A stretch of 64,000 bases of DNA from Rugalucina vietnamica (lineage: Eukaryota > Mollusca > Bivalvia > Lucinida > Lucinidae). A program made the position numbers and the translations under genes. Positions 35,201 through 40,881 of the stretch are shown in pieces. The stretch covers positions 36,384,406-36,448,405 of the forward strand of contig OZ024876.1 of NCBI GenBank assembly GCA_964017185.1. The letters run 5' to 3'. Numbering within the stretch: the stretch's first letter is position 1; every line of letters begins with the position of its first letter. The notes beneath the pieces are model-generated. The model did not search any database, had not been told where the DNA came from, and saw only the letters and a list, made by a program, of their open reading frames with translations.

Positions 35201-37381
35201 CGTTAGTAGCTGAGACCCTCTCGAAAAAGGCGAACTAACTCTTGTCAGCCTAGGAAATTACCTGAATCCACTCCTGCTGACAGAAGTCAACTCAGTGCTG
35301 TCACATCATTACTGTCACGACCGTGACAGCACTGATCCGTGACAGTACTTATTTTCACACAGAAATTTAATTCTAATGACTAACAACAGAATGCAGGGTG
35401 AAAACTTTGCATGTCTATTCTAACTGCTCCTAAGTTGAAATTCAGTCATGGTTTTAAAATGTATGTAATATTTGCAAGAAGCGGCAAAATGCACGCGACA
35501 GTACTGATGCTTGTAAAATTCCCACTCCAATTCTGACATGTCTTTATGGTATAGCAACGGAGTAATGCGATTTGTTCAAAAGTTTTTTACCGTAACTTCT
35601 TCAGCTTGGTGTCGTCTACAAAACGCGATTGTTTTGATCCGAGAAAATGATTCTTAACTCTGGTCAAAATCGATTTTCAATAACTGTGACAGCACTGATA
35701 CGTTTTCCAGGGACAACACTATATATGTGCCCCCACCCTTAAATAGCACTTTAAATATCATGAGATTTTTTAATTTGACTTCAATAACATTCTATGCAAT
35801 AGTTGGTCACAGAAAATATGATTTCTGTCAAGCTTTTTTTGCAATGGAAACAAATAAAACTACTTACCCTGACCCAGGGACACGGTAAAAATCGATAAAA
35901 TAGCACTTCTAGCTTCTCGTTTTTGCAAATAACGTACTCGGAAACGTGAAATCGCGTGTGGTTCTAGTAAAGCACCGCGGAAACTAATATTATACATGGA
36001 AAAAGCAAACCTCGGACATCGCGCTTGCGAGAAAACCATCACGGACAAGGATTGCTCCATTTTTTGATAATGACCCATACATACACTATAGGGCCTACAG
36101 GATTTGCCACAATTGAAAATGTGTACAATTTTCTGACCGTGAGTTGTGTTTCAATTGACCTCGTGCTGATGGTGTCACGGCCTTATGTAACATTTTTTTT
36201 CTGGGAAATCCAGCTATAATTTTTATATTGCAAATTACACTTTAGAGCTTCAAGCAGATATACAAGATCACACAATGTGACTATGGCACATCATTACGAA
36301 AACACGCCCATGCAATATACAGATTTTTCCTAAGTTGTTAAAAAGTGAAAATCGCAAAACATAGATTGTGAACGAGTACTCACAACCTATGTTTTGGAGC
36401 AAAAGTAAGCCGAAAAATAGGTATACCCCTGTAAACCCAGGTTTTATTATATAAAAGTGGGGTATGAGGGGGTATACATTTCAGGGGCATGTTTTCCTGA
36501 TGTCCTACTCATGATATGGTCTCTGAACATTGATAGATAAACAAGTTCCAAACTGAAAAAGAACAAACAATTTATGTTTAAACTTTATTTTGGTTACTTC
36601 AATTAGTCAATTACACAGAAAGCTCATGGAATTTGTACGCGTTCTTGAAGGTGCGGATGTGGTCAACGTGGTGGAAGAAACTGGGGATACCGGGGAAATC
36701 CACCGAGCTTGGATTGGCGACCACTATCCTGTCACATTTGAACTAGGAATACCAATGTAACAAGCGAGTGCGTTATCCACCCCACTATCCAGGCCCCGAA
36801 CAATATCTATTATTATTTTTAACATGGGCGGATCTAAGATTTCTGGAAATGGGGCTCAAAGCCACAAAGGGTGTTCCTTTCCTACATTTTACTTGAATTT
36901 TCATAATTTTCCCATTAGGTCTAAGGGAGTGAATCCCCAGAATCCCCCCCCCCCAATTCCGCCTTGAAGTAAAACTAAACATTATGATCTATCTAGACTA
37001 TCAATTGACGTAGAACACTTTAAAGCAAGCTTAATATTTTTTCTCATCATCATGTAGCTTTACTTTAGAGTAGAGAAGAACCTGTACGAACAGTTCAGTC
37101 CCGGACTGTTTTAGACAGGGGATAGGAGTAGACAAATTTGCTTACTCACATGCACATGCACCCAACACTTGATAGAATAGATGATAATTATTGATTTTCA
37201 CACAAAAAATATTAATCTATTCCTTGATACGAATTCTGTTGATAAATTAATATAATCTATGAAAAACAAATCACTTCTTCATACTGTGTATGATTTTTTT
37301 TCATAATTTGGATATTTTGTTTCTCTTTGTCAGTGTTCAGGGCTTCACATAAATTTTCACATTTTTTTCTCGGACAGATTC

Positions 37382-37428
<47 letters not shown>

Positions 37429-37464
37429 GACATACAAAAACAGACAGACAGTCAGGCAGACAAA

Positions 37465-37536
<72 letters not shown>

Positions 37537-37777
37537 GGTATCATGGTTTCAAGGTCTGTCTATAGTTTATCTTGGGTCTCTCTATAGTTTATAAAGGTCT
37601 CAATATAGAGGGGCCTTGGTTTGCCTATTTAAAACTATGTTTTGTCTATTTTCAGTGACTATTTTCCGCCCCATTGCTAACGGTACCACCTCGGACGGTC
37701 ACCTGCAGGCTTCCTATGACAGTGCAGATGAACAGGAACCACTTCTACGCTCCGGCAAAGGTTCTATCAACTGTTAA
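7655..37777 (+). CDS. MFSD12: MFSD12-type lysosomal/melanosomal MFS transporter, ten coding exons
   Basis: Joined exons encode about 509 residues (vertebrate MFSD12 is about 480). The family is a 12-helix major-facilitator carrier; in mammals it imports cysteine into lysosomes and melanosomes. Family landmarks in order: [14 protein letters not shown] (TM1), the MFS loop GFESDRVKG...[72 protein letters not shown] and a DCCPKC loop. The C-terminus has EQEPLL, an acidic dileucine [DE]xxxL[LI] signal for sorting to lysosome-related organelles. Phases agree at every junction except exon 5/6, discussed separately. Introns are packed with transposons (intron 5 is 6.3 kb, intron 9 is 7.2 kb). I see no disabling mutation, so the gene is probably functional. 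Identification is firm; cysteine transport is inferred from the family. Confidence 0.9.
8168..8252. repeat. (CA)n microsatellite in MFSD12 intron 1
   Basis: About 40 CA units, then three CACG-type variants. The open frames seen here on both strands are repeat artefacts. Confidence 0.95.
8265..8376 (-). mobile_element. Family P MITE fragment abutting the exon 2 acceptor
   Basis: AATTTCCAGCCTCTAGCCAT, TGTACAGCTCGGTTTGTGT, GGACCTGTTCGGAGGCCACA and GTTGGTTTTATCCTGATGC match the right arm of family P. It ends within about 15-25 bp of exon 2, so the acceptor's upstream flank is partly MITE-derived. Confidence 0.7.
8389..8596 (+). CDS. MFSD12: MFSD12 exon 2 (residues 92-161)
   Basis: The acceptor is TTTCAG|GA and completes GGA with the last base of exon 1. 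It encodes [15 protein letters not shown], then [20 protein letters not shown] and [20 protein letters not shown]. The donor AG|GTAAGG at 8597 is the first unit of an 18-copy tandem repeat. Reading past it meets TAA at once. Confidence 0.93.
8581..9030 (+). repeat. 25-bp minisatellite iterating the exon 2 splice donor
   Basis: Exactly 18 units of 25 bp (450 bp), consensus CTCAACGGCTCGAG|GTAAGG plus TTAGT. Unit 1 is the real exon end and donor (first 16 bases coding). The other 17 lie in intron 2. Fifteen of 18 units keep GTAAGG; units 2, 3 and 13 have ATAAGG, CTAAGG and ATAAGG. The repeat clearly arose by duplication of the exon/intron boundary. Confidence 0.95.
9359..9488 (+). CDS. MFSD12: MFSD12 exon 3 (residues 161-204)
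   Basis: The acceptor TAATTCAG|G completes the arginine codon AGG. It encodes [20 protein letters not shown] (a TM helix), then an acidic serine-rich luminal loop. The donor is AGG|GTGAGT at 9489. It ends in phase 0. Confidence 0.9.
9680..9960. mobile_element. Family P MITE copy preceded by A-rich tract
   Basis: It runs from TGAGCCTGTGCGTGAGAAAA at about 9733 to GTTTTCTCACGCGGTGG. It includes CTGTACAGTCACAGGAGCAG, GAAATTTCGGATTTAAGAAG and the core GCTGATCTGCGTCTTTG. An A-run of about 30 bases precedes it at 9697-9732. Confidence 0.8.
9961..10372. other. End of MFSD12 intron 3, no gene
   Basis: A short stretch at 10127-10175 repeats CCGCGTTAT three times (CCGCGTTATACCC, CCGCGTTATTATG, CCGCGTTATAAAG). 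Nothing else stands out. Confidence 0.5.
10373..10579 (+). CDS. MFSD12: MFSD12 exon 4 (residues 205-273)
   Basis: The acceptor is TTTTCAG|TTATTG. It encodes [20 protein letters not shown] (TM6), then VREKSGEED and a central cytosolic loop ending [11 protein letters not shown], matching the family's WKHWLREPAFYQ. The donor is CAG|GTACAT at 10580. It ends in phase 0. Confidence 0.93.
10608..12862. mobile_element. Family Q MITE split by a Helentron-like insertion
   Basis: The left part (10608-10693) starts ATTACGAAAACATGCCTTTG. The right part (12684-12862) carries the central palindrome ACATAGATTGTGGGTAC / GTACCCACAATCTATGT and ends GACATGTTTTACTGATG. The unsplit arrangement is visible at 13213-13478 and 36291-36503. 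The inserted segment is 10694-12683. Confidence 0.75.
10694..12683 (+). mobile_element. Helentron-like non-autonomous element HLE-A, copy 1
   Basis: It begins AGCTCACCTGAGCC, with GGCTCACAGGTGAGCT forming a terminal hairpin. A CCGTCGTCCGTCC microsatellite follows, then four ~455-bp tandem units starting near 10803, 11260, 11713 and 12168. It ends with the hairpin AGGACCATTGGTCCT and CTGG. It is flanked by T on both sides. A 3' hairpin followed by CTRR, an internal minisatellite and T-T insertion fit Helitron2/Helentron-derived elements. It encodes no protein. Confidence 0.7.
13213..13478. mobile_element. Family Q MITE copy in MFSD12 intron 4
   Basis: It runs from ATTACGAAAACACTCCCAAG to GGCATGTTATCGTGATG. 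The central inverted pair is AACATTGATTGTGGGTACTC / GAGTACCCAGAATCTATGTT. It is about 265 bp. Confidence 0.75.
13609..13701 (+). CDS. MFSD12: MFSD12 exon 5 (residues about 274-304), 3' end uncertain
   Basis: The acceptor is TTTCAG|GTGGCT. It encodes [20 protein letters not shown] (TM7) and [11 protein letters not shown], matching the family's ILYMTTRLIVNLSQTYMAMY. By alignment the exon should stop near 13701, but no GT lies there in the correct phase. The first canonical choice is GTTAGT at 13733, after [10 protein letters not shown]. See the finding on this junction. Confidence 0.85.
13838..16515. repeat. 2.7-kb imperfect palindrome in MFSD12 intron 5
   Basis: Left arm about 13838-15120 and right arm about 15220-16515 are inverted copies centred near 15170. 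Paired examples: TTTGAGGTCGAAACTAT (13919) with ATAGTTTCGACCTCAAA (16407), AACCGGCAAACC (14633) with GCCGGTTAAATTT (15696), and CATATTCATGAATATTAAT (14020) with its partner at 16305. Each arm is itself built of several diverged units of about 170-200 bp that share TTGCATATTCATGAAT and a GGGGTATA string. No convincing coding frame. Confidence 0.8.
16516..16918. other. AT-rich intronic DNA, nothing recognised
   Basis: No repeat partner or coding frame was noticed in this part of MFSD12 intron 5. Confidence 0.4.
16919..17985. mobile_element. 1.07-kb inverted-repeat element with reiterated GGGGTAATATGGACC motif
   Basis: The ends GGGTAATTTGGGGTAATATG and its partner (GTCCATATTCCCCCAAATTA at about 17963) form TIRs of about 23 bp with one mismatch. 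The motif recurs inside at 17316, 17378, 17741, 17762 and 17786 in both orientations. No transposase is seen. A TSD is not clear. Confidence 0.65.
18274..18697. repeat. GTCCCTGATGTAAC motif cluster
   Basis: The 14-mer GTCCCTGATGTAAC occurs at 18274 and 18295. Its reverse complement GTTACATCAGGGAC is at 18334 and 18684, with variants at 18319 and 18490. Outer ends are not found, so the cluster may be part of a larger element. Confidence 0.6.
18700..19257. other. Intronic DNA, nothing recognised
   Basis: AT-rich, with no open frame over 60 codons and no repeat partner noticed in the window. Confidence 0.4.
19258..19655. repeat. Dispersed repeat R1, copy 2
   Basis: Diverged copy of 5394-5807 in the same orientation, including the hairpin around TAGATCCCTCGGAGAGTG at 19528-19622. 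Confidence 0.75.
19843..19882. repeat. Family P MITE left-end fragment
   Basis: TGAGCCTGTGCATGAGAAAA, then CCAACAATTTGGGTTT, matches the left end of family P. The rest of the element is missing here. Confidence 0.55.
19990..20082 (+). CDS. MFSD12: MFSD12 exon 6 (residues about 305-335)
   Basis: It encodes [20 protein letters not shown] (TM8) and [11 protein letters not shown]. The acceptor TTTACAG|GATTCC gives the right frame only if exon 5 ends in phase 0. The alternative acceptor CCATAG|CTATC at 20000 would pair with the phase-1 donor at 13733. The donor AAG|GTTAGC at 20083 is weak at position +3. Confidence 0.85.
20083..20405. repeat. Diverged minisatellite in MFSD12 intron 6
   Basis: About seven repeats of roughly 45 bp around GTTTCCTTGGCAACACCGTA, followed by TATNATGTAA. 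It begins immediately after the exon 6 donor. The unit contains TTGGCAAC, close to an NF1 half-site. Confidence 0.7.
20519..20988. mobile_element. Family P MITE split by a smaller MITE, next to the exon 7 acceptor
   Basis: It has the core GCGCAGATCAGCTTCGCAGT / GAGCTGATCAGCGCCTTTG, then CTGTACAGCTCGGATTGTG. It resumes at 20945 with GTTCGAAAACCACATCGTTG and ends GTTTTCTCATTAACGCGACT. Exon 7 begins 22 bp later. Confidence 0.75.
20686..20938. mobile_element. 253-bp foldback MITE nested in family P
   Basis: The inverted ends are GAGGTTATAAAACTTTTTTC and AAAAGTTTTATAACCTC. The inner palindrome is TTAAAATGCCAACAATTG / CAATTGTTGGCATTTTAA. AGACCT flanks both sides (20680-20685 and 20939-20944). It is related to the ends of the 21211-25479 foldback. 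Confidence 0.75.
21010..21186 (+). CDS. MFSD12: MFSD12 exon 7 (residues 336-394)
   Basis: The acceptor is TTCTTCCAG|ATCACC. It encodes [20 protein letters not shown] (TM9) and [20 protein letters not shown], then [10 protein letters not shown], matching the family's GAGCATILVTSLAMTADLIG. The donor is ACT|GTAAGT at 21187. Phase 0 at both ends. Confidence 0.94.
21373..22110. other. Left arm interior of the foldback, with A-rich tract
   Basis: There is no gene. Bases 21970-22047 are an A-rich run. Flanking it, CAAGTTAGCAGCGAATCTG and CAAGTTAGCTGCATCG are inverted relatives of the minisatellite at 24718-25015. Confidence 0.5.
22440..23253 (+). pseudogene. LINE endonuclease domain (frame-broken)
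   Basis: The reading [10 protein letters not shown] | [20 protein letters not shown] has the catalytic QETK glutamate. Then [13 protein letters not shown], a shift, and [10 protein letters not shown] follow. The sequence continues with [14 protein letters not shown] (the GDFN motif) and DKLSDHDIV (the SDH motif). This is a complete set of APE-type endonuclease landmarks over two frames. Confidence 0.88.
23254..24378 (+). pseudogene. LINE reverse transcriptase palm and C-terminus
   Basis: It is open for 375 codons. [17 protein letters not shown] is motif [21 protein letters not shown] is motif B, and FADDCVCY replaces the usual YADD at the active site, as is common in CR1/L2. IKYLGITI and [15 protein letters not shown] follow. 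The [13 protein letters not shown] segment near the end is the standard CR1-type C-terminus. Confidence 0.9.
24718..25015. repeat. Diverged ~45-bp minisatellite
   Basis: Six to seven repeats of TTGCTGCTAACTTGACCG and GCTGCAGCAAAATTG. Inverted relatives lie at 21927-22075, so it belongs to the foldback arms. Confidence 0.65.
25522..25687. mobile_element. Family P MITE, left half
   Basis: It runs from GAGCCGCGATGCGAGAAAAC to GCGCTGATCAGCTGTGCAGT, then breaks off at the palindrome centre. Confidence 0.75.
25985..26133. mobile_element. Family Q MITE, right half, just upstream of exon 8
   Basis: GGTACCCACAATCTATGTTT, AAATAGGTATACACC and GGACATCTTTTCCTGATG match family Q. It ends 27 bp before exon 8, leaving only the T-rich acceptor tract between them. 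A (CAAA)n run lies at 25960-25980. Confidence 0.7.
26161..26255 (+). CDS. MFSD12: MFSD12 exon 8 (residues 395-426)
   Basis: The acceptor is a 14-T tract plus GTAG|GAAAGT. It encodes [20 protein letters not shown] and [11 protein letters not shown], matching the family's NSGAFVYGSMSFLDKVANGL. The donor is CAT|GTAAGT at 26256, splitting an isoleucine codon (AT|A). Confidence 0.94.
26352..26587. mobile_element. Family P MITE, full copy
   Basis: TGAGCCACGACGTGAGAAAA to TTTTCTTACGACGCGGCTCA, 236 bp. The central palindrome is CTGATCAGCTTCGCAGTTAA / TGCGAAGCTGATATGCG. Confidence 0.85.
26863..26921. repeat. G-rich/C-rich hairpin
   Basis: TTTAGGTGGGGGTGGGGGTC is followed after about 20 bases by GACCCTCCCCCCACCCCCAC. 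The arm is about 24 bp. Four or more G-runs occur on one strand only when both arms are considered; each arm alone has two. Confidence 0.8.
26973..27280 (+). mobile_element. tRNA-derived SINE with inverted duplicated head
   Basis: At 27067 the SINE reads GGGCGGCCCCCGTGGCCGAG TGGTTAAGG (A box) and GGGTTCGCGCC (B-box-like). The body has CCCCGGGTACTCCGGTTTTT, seen in many mollusc SINEs. Its leader ATATCAAAGCCATTA plus the GC-rich start is present twice more in inverted orientation at 26973-27043. The head is Leu/Ser-tRNA-like with a long variable arm. It is not a functional tRNA. Confidence 0.8.
27281..28233. other. Intronic DNA, no gene
   Basis: The part from 27590 is richer in CG and TGACGT strings (for example GTGACGTAAACGTC and GGTGACGTCAAAAC), which resemble CRE half-sites. 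No coding frame or clear repeat ends. Confidence 0.4.
28234..28376. repeat. 143-bp palindrome with short loop
   Basis: Arms of about 55 bp (GAAATTCAGATTTTAGCTTT ... AAACATTAGCTGTTTTAATG and its reverse complement) flank a loop with GAAGCCCTTCGGGCTTC, itself a hairpin. Pairing appears perfect apart from about two positions. Confidence 0.85.
28685..29592. mobile_element. 908-bp TTAA-flanked inverted-repeat element
   Basis: It is flanked by TTAA at 28681-28684 and 29593-29596. Both ends read inward GGATGTTCGCTGC (13 bp). TTAA duplication is the habit of piggyBac and Kolobok. No transposase; the 78-codon frame inside is not convincing. Confidence 0.75.
29597..30021. other. Intronic DNA, no gene
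   Basis: Bases 29612-29665 resemble a SINE end (TTGATTGACG ... GTTAAACGTCCC). Nothing else recognised. Confidence 0.4.
30022..30205. mobile_element. Family Q MITE fragment
   Basis: ATTACGAAAACATGCCTATA at the left, and GAGTACCACAATCTATGTTT at 30158. The right end is lost. Confidence 0.6.
30351..30481 (+). CDS. MFSD12: MFSD12 exon 9 (residues 426-470)
   Basis: The acceptor AATTTCAG|A completes isoleucine. It encodes [20 protein letters not shown] and [20 protein letters not shown] (TM12), then RKK. The cysteine cluster matches the family's PCPSELCCRAC. The donor is G|GTATGA at 30482. It ends in phase 1. A family P MITE fragment starts 3 bp later. Confidence 0.92.
30485..30555. repeat. Family P MITE fragment at the exon 9 donor
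   Basis: TGAAATGAGAAAACCATGG, then CTGTTCTGACACAAG and TGTGCAGTCACAGAAG, matches the left arm of family P. Confidence 0.55.
30556..32090. other. MFSD12 intron 9, first part
   Basis: A family P fragment lies at 31389-31517 (GCTAGAAGTTCGAAATCTTG ... GATTTTCTCATGTCGCGG). A short open frame lies at 31032-31196. The rest, including a TATATA run at 31440, has no recognisable content. Confidence 0.5.
31032..31196 (+). other. Short GC-richer open frame of unknown nature
   Basis: It reads [18 protein letters not shown] ... [18 protein letters not shown] ... FMAGPS then stop, 54 codons. No ATG starts it. Its composition differs from the AT-rich surroundings and looks protein-like. It might be an exon of a transposon or of another transcript, or chance. 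Used as an alternative last exon of MFSD12 it would be read in another phase, giving only about 16 residues. Confidence 0.25.
32091..36076. mobile_element. 4.0-kb inverted-repeat element with ATAC flanks
   Basis: The ends GGGTCATTATCAAAAA and its complement at 36061-36076 extend over about 27 bp (including GGAGCAATCC) with one mismatch. ATAC flanks both sides (32087-32090, 36077-36080). Both arms carry the motif GTGACAGCACTGAT repeatedly (32278, 32613, 32631, 32651; 35292, 35323, 35339, 35495, 35686). A Helentron-like element sits inside. No transposase. A 4-bp duplication would suit Sola1 or Academ, but this is only a suggestion. Confidence 0.7.
33118..34634 (+). mobile_element. Helentron-like element HLE-A, copy 2
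   Basis: It starts AGCTCACCTGAGCCGTAAGG and has a GTCCGTCCGTAGCCCGTCGT microsatellite. Three ~455-bp units begin near 33218, 33673 and 34127. It ends GGACAATTGGTCCTGTGG. T flanks on both sides. Nested in the 32091-36076 element within MFSD12 intron 9. Confidence 0.7.
36291..36503. mobile_element. Family Q MITE copy
   Basis: ATTACGAAAACACGCCCATG to GGCATGTTTTCCTGATG, with the inner pair ACATAGATTGTGAACGAG / AGTACTCACAACCTATGTT. Confidence 0.8.
36585..36798 (-). mobile_element. Degenerate tRNA-derived SINE
   Basis: On the minus strand: GCCTGGATAGTGGGGTGGAT (A-box region), AGTTCAAATGTGACAGG (B-box-like), the SINE core GGTGGATTTCCCCGGTATCC, and a tail AATTGAAGTAACCAAAATAA. The core also gives a misleading protein-like frame ([20 protein letters not shown]), discussed under rejected items. 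Confidence 0.65.
37380..37540. repeat. (CAGA)n and (GA)n microsatellites
   Basis: AGACAGACAGAC units at 37394-37450, then GAGAGA over about 80 bases from 37469. The 86-codon frame here is an artefact. Confidence 0.95.
37656..37777 (+). CDS. MFSD12: MFSD12 exon 10, C-terminus with dileucine motif
   Basis: The acceptor CTATTTTCAG|TG completes valine GTG with the last base of exon 9. It encodes [20 protein letters not shown] and [19 protein letters not shown], then TAA. EQEPLL fits [DE]xxxL[LI], an AP-complex sorting signal used for lysosomes and melanosomes. The phase match and sensible stop support it strongly, although this tail varies in the family. Confidence 0.85.
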
Positions 37778-37867
37778 TATGAATGCCACCAGATTCTATT
37801 CGCTGCATGTGCTAGTTGTTAGTATCTGCTTTAATAGCTTTGCGGACCAAATAAGGAATCAGACTTG

Positions 37868-38010
37868 ATTTTGTTTGTTTGTTTGAATTGATGCTTTACG
37901 TCCCAGTCAACAGCAGTGGTCATGTCGGGACGCTGCCTCCATTTTATGGTACTTTTACCCAACATACGGATGTCATGACACTCATGTGCTTCATAAGGAA
38001 TCAGACTTGA
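37868..38010 (-). repeat. Short SINE-like retroelement, copy b
   Basis: TTTGTTTGTTTGAATTGATG to TGTCATGACACTCATGTGCT; reverse-complement relative of 5810-5966. Confidence 0.65.
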
Positions 38011-38031
38011 GTGCCTCGTGGGAAAGTCAAC

Positions 38032-38247
38032 AATGTGGTTTCCGAACAGATCTGACACAAACCGGCCTGTACAGTCACAGAAGATGGCTAGAGGGTGGAA
38101 ACTTTGGATTTACGGTAAGTAGAGTACATGTACTGTCCTTGTAGAGAAAACAATGGCGCAGATCAGCTTCGCGGTTACCGCGAAGCTGATCTGCGTCTTT
38201 GTTTTTGCATTTGCAAAATGTTGGTTTTATCATGATGCGGCTCAAAT
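38032..38247. mobile_element. Family P MITE copy
   Basis: GGTTTCCGAACAGATCTGAC to TTTTATCATGATGCGGCTCA. The perfect core is GCAGATCAGCTTCGCGGTTA / CCGCGAAGCTGATCTGC. Confidence 0.8.
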
Positions 38248-39227
38248 AAAATTCAAAAACTGCTTTATAGAAAATAAAGATGCTATCTTTAATCTAACCA
38301 ATGTTTTTCGGGTTTTTTTTGTCTTTTTCTTCAAAAAATGTGTGTTCTGAGCGCTGATTTTTACCACCTTTTGCATATTAATCATACTGATTCAGTCAAG
38401 CACATGGTAATTCTGGGCACATGTTTCCATTCGTTAAAGCAGGAAAACCATTCTTGAAATTGTCGTTCCACAAGAAAAAAATCAAGTAAACCTCTTTATT
38501 TGGTCATTTACTAGTAGTAATGCTTTGATAATACAGCGGGTGGTCATTGTCAAAAAGTATCGAAACTAATCTATTTCAAAATAATATTCCCGTCTTTGCT
38601 GTGTAGATATTTATGGACATTAATACCAATCCGAGCATCACGGGGACGTTCAAGATTGCAGATTTTCTATTAAAGCTGGACAGCTTGAGTACTTCTTCCA
38701 CGGGCATCTGCGTTTTTAAGTGTATAAAACGTTCAAACAATTCTTATTGCAATTCCACTTATTTCAGTGCTATTGTTGAATTTATTACTTTCGACCTGTA
38801 TGTTTAACATGTCTTCATTCAGTTCAGTAATCTTACTTTTATCATTATTTACCGTATTCATTCTTTCTGGCGCGCCGGCATGCATTTAGGCGCACCGTCA
38901 ATGGTCTTTTCCACAACTTGAGCCTGTGCATTTATAAGCGCACACTGAATATCACCCGAATATCTTTAAGCGTTTTAAACTCACTCTAAAATCAGTAAAA
39001 AAAAAAGAATAAATAAATAAATACCATTCACTAAAGACTTTATGACCGTACCTCATTCTTTGTTGTTACTCTACTAAGCTCAAATCAGGGAGCGGAGTGG
39101 GGGGGGGGGAACTAATCACATTTTGCGCTAAATAGAGCTACTACGTTAACTAGATTTTAGCATGTTGCATCTCACTTCACTTCTTTTCGCAAAGACTTAT
39201 TCTGCAATAAAACGTTCGCATCTTACA
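38248..39227. other. Intergenic, nothing recognised
   Basis: AT-rich. An AATAAA at about 38271 could serve as an MFSD12 poly(A) signal, but this is not testable here. GGCGCGCCGG at 38869 is an isolated GC patch. Confidence 0.4.
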
Positions 39228-39432
39228 TGAGCCTTCGCATGGGAAAACCAACAATTTTGGTTTCCGACCAGGTCCGACATAAACTAGGCTGCACAGCCTC
39301 AGAAGCAGGCTAGAAGCTTGAAATTCTGTATTTAAGAAGAAGAGGAATTGCCCTAACTATGTAGCGAAAACAAAGACGCTTATCAGCTGTGCAGTTACTG
39401 CACAGCTGATCTGCGTCTTTGTTTTCGCCTAT
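39228..39432. mobile_element. Family P MITE copy
   Basis: TGAGCCTTCGCATGGGAAAA to GATCTGCGTCTTTGTTTTCG. The core TCAGCTGTGCAGTTACTGCA is palindromic. The right end is missing. Confidence 0.8.
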
Positions 39433-40386
39433 ACCATCTACTTAATCTGGATTAAATCAACCCCAATAAACGCGTCCACGCTAGTTACATGTATAGACAA
39501 CCAAGTTATTCAAAGCCTTTATGTTGATCATTTTTGAAGTGTCTAGTGTGAACGCATCCAAAATCACACTTTTTTCATTTTCCTGTTGTTAAAGGAACAT
39601 TTTGAATGTCTTAATCCATAAACATGTACTCTGTTAGAATGTTTTGAATGTGAAACAGAAGGAATCTGATCGTAGAGATTTTAAATGATTTAACGAGCAA
39701 CTCTTCACGACTTGTGGTCTATCTTGGGTCGACTACCGAGTTATCATACGACCCACCCCGTATATGTTGAAAGGACGATTTCATATTTACTCCATTACAA
39801 GAACATGTGCATACGTAAAACATCTCAGTGCTGAACCTAAATATGATTAATTTCAAGGCTGTAGCAAGATTTTGAGAGCCAATTTAACGTCCCTTTTCAG
39901 ATTATTTCAGCTCATAATTATGATACTGACCATCAGTAGGTGTGGCGCAAACGGGCGTGCCCCGAGAAAGACCAGCTGGTGCATCCGCGACGTCTTACAA
40001 GTGCCCCATGATAAACGGTAATGAAATAAGCGACATTACATGTAGATTCCACTCGACCTATTGCTCGGAACATGGGCGTAAATCACGAAAACGGGTATTT
40101 TCATGACTAAATTCTTATTTCAGGGGTATTAGTAAGATCATCAGATGCCTACCTATCCTACGTTTCACAAGCTATGCCTTCGACATCACAGAATTTGATA
40201 TTTTCTGCATCTGCGCGTTGGTGATTGTGTGAAAATGATATAAAGTACATTTTTGAACAGATACATGATGTGCATGTGATGGAATAATACATTTCAAAAG
40301 GCGTTTTTGGCGTTTTTGGTATGGTGTGATAAACATTATATCGGTTGTCAGAAAATGGTGGAAACAATCTCTGATGGCAAACATTA
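39433..40386. other. Intergenic, nothing recognised
   Basis: Two overlapping minus-strand frames of about 70 codons near 40158-40399 lack any recognisable feature and are not called. Confidence 0.4.
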
Positions 40387-40500
40387 TATCAAAACACACC
40401 TAAGCAATATACAGTATATTATTCTTTTCATCTCTGAAAAATGAAAAATGTTCTTATTTTCCTATTTTGTGGTCAAAACACTGATTGTGGTTAAAGTATA
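40387..40500. repeat. Family Q MITE left-half fragment
   Basis: CAAAACACACCTAAGCAATA and GTCAAAACACTGATTGTGGT match the left half of family Q. Confidence 0.5.
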
Positions 40501-40534
40501 AAGACACTTTGACCGTGCCGCTTTACCGTCACGT

Positions 40535-40690
40535 GATCAAGTTTTGTTTGTTTGAATTGATGCTTTACGTCCCAGTCAACAGCAATGGTCATGTCGAGAC
40601 GTTGCCTCCATTTTATGAGACTTTTACCCAACATTAGGATGTCATGACACTCAAAATGTGCTTCATAAATATAACCACCCAAGTAAGCCA
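40535..40690 (-). repeat. Short SINE-like retroelement, copy c
   Basis: TTTGTTTGTTTGAATTGATG type start, then CTTTACGTCCCAGTCAACAG, ending ATATAACCACCCAAGTAAG. The end complements the start of copy a, which defines the element's length of about 155 bp. Confidence 0.65.
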
Positions 40691-40881
40691 ATAAGGCCTT
40701 ATAAACCACTTTTCCTGGGCAGGTTCAGACATGAGCGGTTAACCAGTAATCAGAAGGTCGGTCAGTGGATTAGAAGAGCTTTGCCTGGAGGCACAAGCAG
40801 CCCATCTGTTTCTCCTAAGCCCCAATGGGCGGGGACCCATATTCCCACCCGACCACCCTTATCAAGTTTTGTAAACATATA

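Noticed and set aside
36598-36700. Minus-strand frame reading [20 protein letters not shown] and on to a stop, looking like a C-terminal exon
   Set aside because: The same stretch is the conserved core and tail of a SINE (GGTGGATTTCCCCGGTATCC, ending in AATAAA-like tail) with tRNA-like boxes just upstream.
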